From contig NZ_FNBL01000001.1 of the NCBI RefSeq assembly GCF_900102315.1, positions 186,001-250,000 on the forward strand: 64,000 bases of DNA, given 5' to 3'. The stretch comes from Celeribacter baekdonensis. GTDB taxonomy: Bacteria; Pseudomonadota; Alphaproteobacteria; Rhodobacterales; Rhodobacteraceae. Shown here piece by piece: positions 58,504-64,000 of the stretch. Numbering within the stretch: position 1 is the stretch's first letter; each line of letters opens with the position of its first letter. Under the pieces are notes generated by a model, which saw nothing but the letters and a program-made list of their open reading frames with translations, was not told the DNA's origin and did no database searches. The position numbers and the translations under genes are program-made.

Positions 58504-59880
58504 TTACATCAGTTTGCGGCGGCGTGTCACCTGAATATCGAGGTCGTTGATCTTTTTTCTCAAGGTATTGCGGTTGATGCCAAGCAAGTCGGCACATTTG
58601 GCCTGATTTCCACCAACGGAATCGAGCGCAATTTCGATCAAAGGCCCTTCGACTTCTTTCAAAATGCGCTGATACAGACCCGGTGAGGGCAAAACCCCGC
58701 CATGCAGGTCGAAATAGCGGCGCAGATGCTTGGCCACAGACGACGACAGCTTTTCGCCCTCGCCCCCGCCCTGCAAAGGCTCCATCGCGGGCTGATTGCC
58801 CAGAACCAATTCGACTTCGGTGCGGGTGATTTCCTCTTCGGGAGCGGTCACGATCAGGCGGCGAATGGTATTTTCCAACTGACGCACGTTGCCGGGCCAA
58901 CTGTAGGCGCGGACAAGTTCGAGCGCCTCATTGGTAAAGCGGCGCGCCGCCATGCCATCGCGCTCGGCCTTGCCCAAAAAGAAATCGGCCAAAAGCGGAA
59001 TATCGTCGACCCGTTCGCGCAGCGAGGGCACCGAAATCGTCACCCCGCCCAAACGGTAAAACAGGTCCTGACGGAAGGCGCCGTTTTCCATTTTCGCGCC
59101 CAGATCGGCCTGAGACGTGGCCATGATCCGCGGCGCATTGTCGGTGAAACTGTCGAGCATCCGCACGATCCGCGCTTGCGCGTCCTCGTCCAGATCGCCG
59201 ACCTCATCAAACAGAATAGACCCGTTTTTGGCGCGCGAAATCACCGTCGCCGGACCTTCCATCGTTGCCAGATCAGAGGCAGAGACCACCACAAACGGCA
59301 GGCTGCGCCGATCGGAGAAATCATGAATGGCACGCGCGATCAGGGATTTGCCCGTGCCACTTTCGCCCGTGATCAGCACCGGAAGATCGGTGTTCATCAC
59401 GCGGGCGACCAAACGATAGAGCGTCTGCATCGCGGGCGTGCGTCCCACCAAAGGCAGGTCTTCCTGCACCGTTTCCGAAGGCGCTTTGGCGGTCGAGGGC
59501 GCCGGATTGGCGCGGCGTTTGACCTCCAACGCTTTCGCCGCCCGTTTCATCAAATCCGGCAAATCAAACGGTTTGGGCAGGTAATCAAAGGCCTCCGCTT
59601 CGGCGGCCTGAATCGCGGTCATGATGGTGTTTTGCGCCGAAATCACGATCACCGGCAGGCCGGGACGCAGTTCCGCGATGCGCGGCAGGGCCTCAAGCCC
59701 ATTGCCATCGGGCATGATCACATCGGAAATCACCAGATCGCCTTTGCCCTCTTCCACCCAGCGCATCAGGGTCACCAATGATGAGGTCGCATGGACTTTA
59801 CACCCGGCGCGGGTCAGCGCCTGGGTCAAAACCGTGCGGATTGTGCGGTCGTCATCCGCGACGAGGATCGTACCATCCAT
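58504..59880 (-). CDS. ntrC: Nitrogen response regulator NtrC (sigma-54-independent type)
   Basis: The 458-residue protein has receiver Asp53 ([10 protein letters not shown]), P-loop [10 protein letters not shown], Walker [10 protein letters not shown] and a Fis-type HTH. Between residues 205 and 218 the usual 15-20 residues with GAFTGA are deleted, as in Rhodobacter capsulatus NtrC, which activates the housekeeping RNA polymerase. It controls nitrogen assimilation together with NtrB. Confidence 0.95.
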   Translation of the reverse strand: MDGTILVADDDRTIRTVLTQALTRAGCKVHATSSLVTLMRWVEEGKGDLVISDVIMPDGNGLEALPRIAELRPGLPVIVISAQNTIMTAIQAAEAEAFDYLPKPFDLPDLMKRAAKALEVKRRANPAPSTAKAPSETVQEDLPLVGRTPAMQTLYRLVARVMNTDLPVLITGESGTGKSLIARAIHDFSDRRSLPFVVVSASDLATMEGPATVISRAKNGSILFDEVGDLDEDAQARIVRMLDSFTDNAPRIMATSQADLGAKMENGAFRQDLFYRLGGVTISVPSLRERVDDIPLLADFFLGKAERDGMAARRFTNEALELVRAYSWPGNVRQLENTIRRLIVTAPEEEITRTEVELVLGNQPAMEPLQGGGEGEKLSSSVAKHLRRYFDLHGGVLPSPGLYQRILKEVEGPLIEIALDSVGGNQAKCADLLGINRNTLRKKINDLDIQVTRRRKLM

Positions 59881-59985
59881 TATCGTTCTCCTTGTCCGTC
59901 TCGCGTTGGGATCAGGCCAATAAGGTCCTGTTCCGCGCTCTGCCCCTTTTGAACGGGGATTTTCACACTTATATGACGCCCCTCC

Positions 59986-61068
59986 TTATCCATCGGCGCG
60001 CTCATCACGCGGCGCGACGGGGAGAGAAATCCGAAACACTGTTTTACCGGGCACGGAGTCCACGGAAATCCAACCCTCATGGTCGGAAATAATCTTTGAG
60101 ACCAAAGCAAGTCCGAGCCCCGTGCCATTCTCACGTCCCGAAACGAAAGGTTCAAAAATATCTGCGGCAATCTCCGGCGGCAGGCCGGGGCCATCATCAA
60201 TAATCTCGACCTGAAGCGGCAGGGCCGCCCCCGAGCCATCTTTGCGGCGCAGGCGCAGTGACAGGTCATAGAAGGTGCGCAAACGGATCGTCCCGCCGGT
60301 TTTTCCCGCAGCTTCTGATGCATTTTTGAACAAATTCAGGAAAATCTGCAACAACTGATCGCCATCGACAAAGGTCGGCGGCAGCGAGGGGTCGAATTCC
60401 TCGACGAATTTCATTGAGGCCGCATAGGACAGCTCGGCGGATTTGCGGGCACGGTCCAACAGGTCATGGATGTTGATCGGGCGCTTTTCCGGCGGGCGCA
60501 GATTGCCGAATTGTTCGACCTGCTCCAACAGGGCGACGATCCGGCGGCTTTCGGCCACAATCAAATCGGTGAGTTCCAAATCCTCAGGCGTCAGGCTCAT
60601 CGACAAAAGCTGGGCCGCTCCGGTGATACCCGCCAGCGGGTTTTTGATCTCATGGGCCAACATTTCCGCCATGCCAATGGCAGAGCGCGCCGATGTTTTG
60701 ACCTGATGCGAGCGCCCCAGACGATCCGCGATCTGACGCGGTTCCATCAACAGAATCAACCAGTCCTCGACGCCTTGTAGTGGCGCGATCTGGATATTGC
60801 ATTGCACCGGGGCGGCGTTGCCACCCGAGACATCGACATTGTTGATGAACATCGCCGAGTTGTCGCGACGGACCCGCGAAAAGGCTTCTTCCAGCGGCGC
60901 GTCAATGGCCAATTTGTCAAACACCGGCACGTTCTTGAGCGATTTGGCCGAGGCATTGAGGAACAACTCGGCGCTCGAATTGATCTCAACAATCTGATCG
61001 GCCTCGTTGATCATCAGCGCCGGTACGGGCAGCGAGGGCCAGAGCGTGTCAAAACGCGCATCACTCAT
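59986..61068 (-). CDS. ntrB: Nitrogen sensor kinase NtrB
   Basis: The 360-residue soluble kinase starts [10 protein letters not shown] and has a PAS domain, the phospho-His motif [20 protein letters not shown], and ATPase motifs [21 protein letters not shown] and [14 protein letters not shown]. It overlaps dusB by 4 nt. It phosphorylates NtrC under nitrogen limitation; PII would control it. Confidence 0.95.
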   Translation of the reverse strand: MSDARFDTLWPSLPVPALMINEADQIVEINSSAELFLNASAKSLKNVPVFDKLAIDAPLEEAFSRVRRDNSAMFINNVDVSGGNAAPVQCNIQIAPLQGVEDWLILLMEPRQIADRLGRSHQVKTSARSAIGMAEMLAHEIKNPLAGITGAAQLLSMSLTPEDLELTDLIVAESRRIVALLEQVEQFGNLRPPEKRPINIHDLLDRARKSAELSYAASMKFVEEFDPSLPPTFVDGDQLLQIFLNLFKNASEAAGKTGGTIRLRTFYDLSLRLRRKDGSGAALPLQVEIIDDGPGLPPEIAADIFEPFVSGRENGTGLGLALVSKIISDHEGWISVDSVPGKTVFRISLPVAPRDERADG

Positions 61069-62069
61069 GCGGCAAGTCCTTCTGTGCAAAACGCGTCAGG
61101 CAAGAGGTCCAACACGGCCTTGGGCGCTTTCGCGGTCAAAATCCGCCGCCGCAACTCATCCATCGTGCCCGCCTCATCCATGTACCATCCCAAATGTTTG
61201 CGCATCACCCGGCCGCCCAGCTCCGTGCCGTAAAAGCCCAAGGCCGCCTCGTAATGCCCGGCCACCAGATCGGCCAAATCACCGCCAGTCGGCGCAATCG
61301 GCGCGGGGGCGCCGGTCAGATTGGCGGCGACTTGCGCCAAAAGCCAAGGTCGCCCCTGCGCACCGCGTCCGATCATCACGCCATCGGCCCCCGAGGCCAC
61401 AAGCGCGCGGCGTGCGGCGTCGGTGGAAACAATGTCGCCATTGGCGATCACCGGGATGCTGACCGCGTCCTTGACGGCGCGGATCGCGGCCCAATCGGCC
61501 TGACCTTTGTAGAGCTGACAGCGGGTGCGGCCATGAATGGTGATCATCGCGATGCCCGCCGCCTCGGCGCGGCGCGCCAGTTCCGGCGCGTTGCGCAGCG
61601 CGTCATCCCAACCCAGCCGGGTTTTCAACGTCACCGGAATCGACACCGCGGCCACAACCGCCTCGATCAAGCTCAAAGCATGGTCCAGATCGCGCATCAG
61701 GGCCGATCCGGAATAGCCCGAAACCACACGTTTCGCCGGGCAGCCCATATTGATGTCGATGATCCTGGCACCGTTGGCTTCGACCATTTTGGCGGCCTCA
61801 GACATCCAATGCGCCTCACGCCCGGCCAATTGCACGGCGGTATTGTCGACGCCAAAGCCCAACTCGGCCTTTTCGCGTGATCCGGCCCGGGCGTTGACCA
61901 TATCGTGAGAGGCCACCATTTCAGACACCACAAGCCCCGCCCCAAAAGAGGCGACAAGCGCGCGGAACGGCAGGTCGGTGATTCCGGCCATAGGGGCCAG
62001 AAACACCGGCGGGTCGAGGGTGAGGTGCGCCAAACGAACGGGCAAGCGATTAATCCTTGTGCATTTCAA
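61065..62069 (-). CDS. dusB: tRNA-dihydrouridine synthase DusB (NifR3)
   Basis: The 334-residue flavoprotein has [16 protein letters not shown], the catalytic Cys in [11 protein letters not shown], and the FMN-binding region [33 protein letters not shown]. It reduces uridine to dihydrouridine in tRNA. It is the first gene of the dusB-ntrB-ntrC operon (nifR3-ntrBC of Rhodobacter). Confidence 0.95.
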   Translation of the reverse strand: MKCTRINRLPVRLAHLTLDPPVFLAPMAGITDLPFRALVASFGAGLVVSEMVASHDMVNARAGSREKAELGFGVDNTAVQLAGREAHWMSEAAKMVEANGARIIDINMGCPAKRVVSGYSGSALMRDLDHALSLIEAVVAAVSIPVTLKTRLGWDDALRNAPELARRAEAAGIAMITIHGRTRCQLYKGQADWAAIRAVKDAVSIPVIANGDIVSTDAARRALVASGADGVMIGRGAQGRPWLLAQVAANLTGAPAPIAPTGGDLADLVAGHYEAALGFYGTELGGRVMRKHLGWYMDEAGTMDELRRRILTAKAPKAVLDLLPDAFCTEGLAA

Positions 62070-62212
62070 ACAGGGGTAGCGCTCACTTGTGCGAGTCGCA
62101 AAGGAATGAGGGCAAAAAAAGTGCGAAAACAGGCTATCGCATAAAATTTAATCACACTGGCAGTGAAAACAGCGCCATTGCAAGGCTGAGCGTCACCGAT
62201 TATCCCAATCGC

Positions 62213-63421
62213 ATGACAGACCGGATCACCAGACGACCGACAAAACGCGCCGCTTTGATCGTTGCGGCCGGACGCGGCACCCGCGCGGGCGGAGCTTTGC
62301 CCAAACAATGGCAAGCGGTCGGCCATGCCCGCGTGATTGATCATGCGGTGGCGGCGTTTCGCGATCTGGTCGATGTGATCATGGTGGTGCATCACCCGGA
62401 CGATCTGAGCTTGGCGCAAACCCTTGAAAAGGTGGACCTTGTGCCGGGGGCCGCGCGCCGATCCGACTCGGTCAAAGCCGGGCTCACGGCGCTGAACGGT
62501 CAGGGCGTGGATCAGGTGTTGATCCATGACGCGGCGCGCGCGCTGGTCCCGCATCAAGTGATCCAAGCGGTGATCGCGGCGCTCGACGCCGGGTCTTCTG
62601 GCGCGGCCCCGGCCTTGGCCGTCACGGATGCGCTTTGGGTCGGTGCAGAGCATGAAAGCGGCACGATTGTGGAGGGCACGCGCGAGCGGGCCGGGTTGTT
62701 TCGCGCCCAAACGCCGCAGGGCTTTGGCTTTGACGCCATCCTGCGCGCCCATCAGGCGCATAGCGGCGAGGCCGCCGATGATGTCGAAGTGGCGCGCAAG
62801 GCCGGGATGGATGTGACGATCACCGAAGGCTCCGAAGACAATTTTAAAATCACCCATCCCGAAGATTTCACCCGCGCAGAGCGGCTTTTGGCCGCGCGCG
62901 AGGCGGCACACCGGGCGGGACAGAAGGAGACGCAGGGCATGGAATTTCGGCTTGGCAATGGCTATGATGTGCACCGGTTCGGCGCGGGCGATCATGTGTG
63001 GCTCTGTGGTGTGAAACTGCCGCATGGCCGCAGCCTTCAGGGGCATTCGGACGCCGATGTGGGGATGCACGCCCTGACCGATGCGATTTACGGCGCATTG
63101 GCGGAGGGCGACATTGGTCAACATTTCCCGCCAACGGATCCGCAATGGAAAGGTGCCGAGAGCCATATTTTCCTGCGTCACGCCATCAAACTTGCGCGCG
63201 ACAAGGGCTATGAGATGATGAATTGCGATGTCACTTTGGTCTGTGAGCGACCAAAGATCGGGCCACATGCACAGGCGATGCGGCTGGCCCTGGCCGAGAT
63301 TATGGACATCGCGATGGATAAAGTGTCTGTCAAAGCCACCACCTCGGAGCGGCTCGGGTTCACCGGGCGCGAAGAAGGCATTGCCGCGCTGGCCACCGCT
63401 GCCTTAATAAAGCAGCGCTGA
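62213..63421 (+). CDS. ispDF: Bifunctional IspD/IspF (MEP pathway)
   Basis: The 402-residue fusion has cytidylyltransferase IspD in about 1-235 ([34 protein letters not shown]) and cyclodiphosphate synthase IspF from about 243 ([39 protein letters not shown]). It carries out steps 3 and 5 of isoprenoid precursor synthesis. The start MTDRITRRP is the first ATG fitting the IspD length. Confidence 0.95.
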   Translation: MTDRITRRPTKRAALIVAAGRGTRAGGALPKQWQAVGHARVIDHAVAAFRDLVDVIMVVHHPDDLSLAQTLEKVDLVPGAARRSDSVKAGLTALNGQGVDQVLIHDAARALVPHQVIQAVIAALDAGSSGAAPALAVTDALWVGAEHESGTIVEGTRERAGLFRAQTPQGFGFDAILRAHQAHSGEAADDVEVARKAGMDVTITEGSEDNFKITHPEDFTRAERLLAAREAAHRAGQKETQGMEFRLGNGYDVHRFGAGDHVWLCGVKLPHGRSLQGHSDADVGMHALTDAIYGALAEGDIGQHFPPTDPQWKGAESHIFLRHAIKLARDKGYEMMNCDVTLVCERPKIGPHAQAMRLALAEIMDIAMDKVSVKATTSERLGFTGREEGIAALATAALIKQR

Positions 63422-63464
63422 TAAAGCCGCATTGATGACACAGCGCTGATCAAGGATCGTTGAC

Positions 63465-63962
63465 ATGAAACCCATTGCAGAACTGATCGCCACCCTCGCC
63501 CGCGTCGGCTATATGACCCCTGCTCCGGGCACGTGGGGCTCTGCTGCCGCTGTGCCGCTGTTTTGGGCGCTGGATCTGGCCTTTGGCGTCCCCGGTGTGA
63601 TCATCGGCATTGTCGTCGCCTTTGTGGCCGGGCTTTGGGCCACGGGCGTGATGACCAAGGGGGCGGACAACCACGATCCCTCCGAGATCGTCATAGACGA
63701 GCTGGTCGGTCAATGGATTGCGCTGTTGCCGGTCGCGATTGGCTCGGCCATGGCAGGCACGGCTTCGACCGCGCTTTGGCCCGCCTGGCCCACCGCCTTT
63801 TTGGCCTTTCGCCTGTTCGATATTTGGAAACCCTGGATCATTGGCAAGGCGGACCGCCGTGGCGACGCTTTGGGCGTGATGTTGGACGATGTGATCGCCG
63901 GCGTCTTTGCCGCGATTGTGGTTGTGGCCTTTGCTGGCGTCTATCACGGGATTATCCTGTGA
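63465..63962 (+). CDS. pgpA: Phosphatidylglycerophosphatase A
   Basis: The 165-residue membrane protein has the PgpA opening VGYMTPAPGTWGSAAAVP, VIDELVGQWIAL and the RLFDIWKPWIIGKADRRGDALGVMLDDVIAG block with conserved acidic residues. It makes phosphatidylglycerol, the substrate of MprF. Confidence 0.94.
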   Translation: MKPIAELIATLARVGYMTPAPGTWGSAAAVPLFWALDLAFGVPGVIIGIVVAFVAGLWATGVMTKGADNHDPSEIVIDELVGQWIALLPVAIGSAMAGTASTALWPAWPTAFLAFRLFDIWKPWIIGKADRRGDALGVMLDDVIAGVFAAIVVVAFAGVYHGIIL

Positions 63963-64000
63963 TAACGGTCGAACTCGCAACAGAGGTCTTGGCCTTGGCG
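63959..64000 (+). CDS. CinA-family protein, first 14 codons only
   Basis: A GTG start overlaps the pgpA stop by 4 nt (GTGA) and reads MITVELATEVLALA to the window edge. The pgpA-cinA order is common, so a CinA C-terminal-type amidohydrolase is likely; the sequence itself is too short to prove it. Confidence 0.5.
   Translation, partial: MITVELATEVLALA

Overview
This 64 kb window looks like chromosomal DNA of an alphaproteobacterium of the order Rhodobacterales (Roseobacter-type). The evidence is high GC, dense operons with 1-4 nt overlaps, ChpT, the dusB(nifR3)-ntrBC-ntrYX-trkAH-hfq-hflX gene order, a fused ispDF gene, an IscR with one cysteine, an Irr-box, and ornithine-lipid genes. There are no transposases, rRNAs or CRISPR arrays. 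Two tRNAs are present: Arg-CCG and Ser-CGA.

Layout. 1-2.3 kb: a truncated L,D-transpeptidase divergent from a MepK/YcbK-like murein hydrolase. 2.5-5.1 kb: mprF (aminoacyl-phosphatidylglycerol synthase/flippase). 5.2-15.2 kb: tRNA-Arg, then a long minus-strand Fe-S assembly operon, iscR - flavodoxin-fold oxidoreductase - IscS/NifS-type desulfurase - sufB - five unrecognised small or membrane genes - sufC - sufD - YIP1 protein - sufS, with an Irr-box in its divergent promoter region. 15.6-25.6 kb: alpha/beta hydrolase, a duplicated HD-domain hydrolase, an AT-rich orphan gene, thioesterase, M32 carboxypeptidase, ctaA, an SH3 protein, trmJ, a degenerate ThiE-like protein and olsB-olsA. 25.6-33.3 kb: chpT, then rplU-rpmA-GNAT-GNAT-obgE-proB-proA read leftward, and a DUF2059-type protein. 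33.5-34.6 kb: tRNA-Ser followed by an AT-rich membrane/coiled-coil gene.

34.6-41.5 kb holds a complete N-type (alternative) F-ATPase operon, atpDCQRBEFAG, with a possible extra 44-codon ORF translationally coupled to atpG. 41.5-49.7 kb: gluconokinase, an NsrR-type regulator behind a convincing FNR-type promoter, a mutarotase-like protein, rlmE, a beta-hydroxyacid dehydrogenase, a penicillin-acylase-family enzyme, a Gdx/SugE guanidinium exporter, a Maa-type acetyltransferase and a small unknown protein. 49.7-62.1 kb: the nitrogen/potassium/RNA block hflX, hfq, trkH, trkA, ntrX, ntrY, ntrC, ntrB, dusB, all on the minus strand. 62.2-64 kb: ispDF, pgpA and the first codons of a cinA-like gene.

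Most genes are housekeeping. The parts I find most worth a second look are the unknown genes embedded in the SUF operon together with its Irr/IscR control, the N-ATPase operon (control region, double-Glu c subunit, coupled small ORF), the FNR-type promoter of nsrR, two AT-rich orphan genes, and a recurrent pattern of short (9-17 bp) tandem duplications at gene starts, gene ends and promoters. I did not find a clearly novel multi-gene system such as a defence island or phage.
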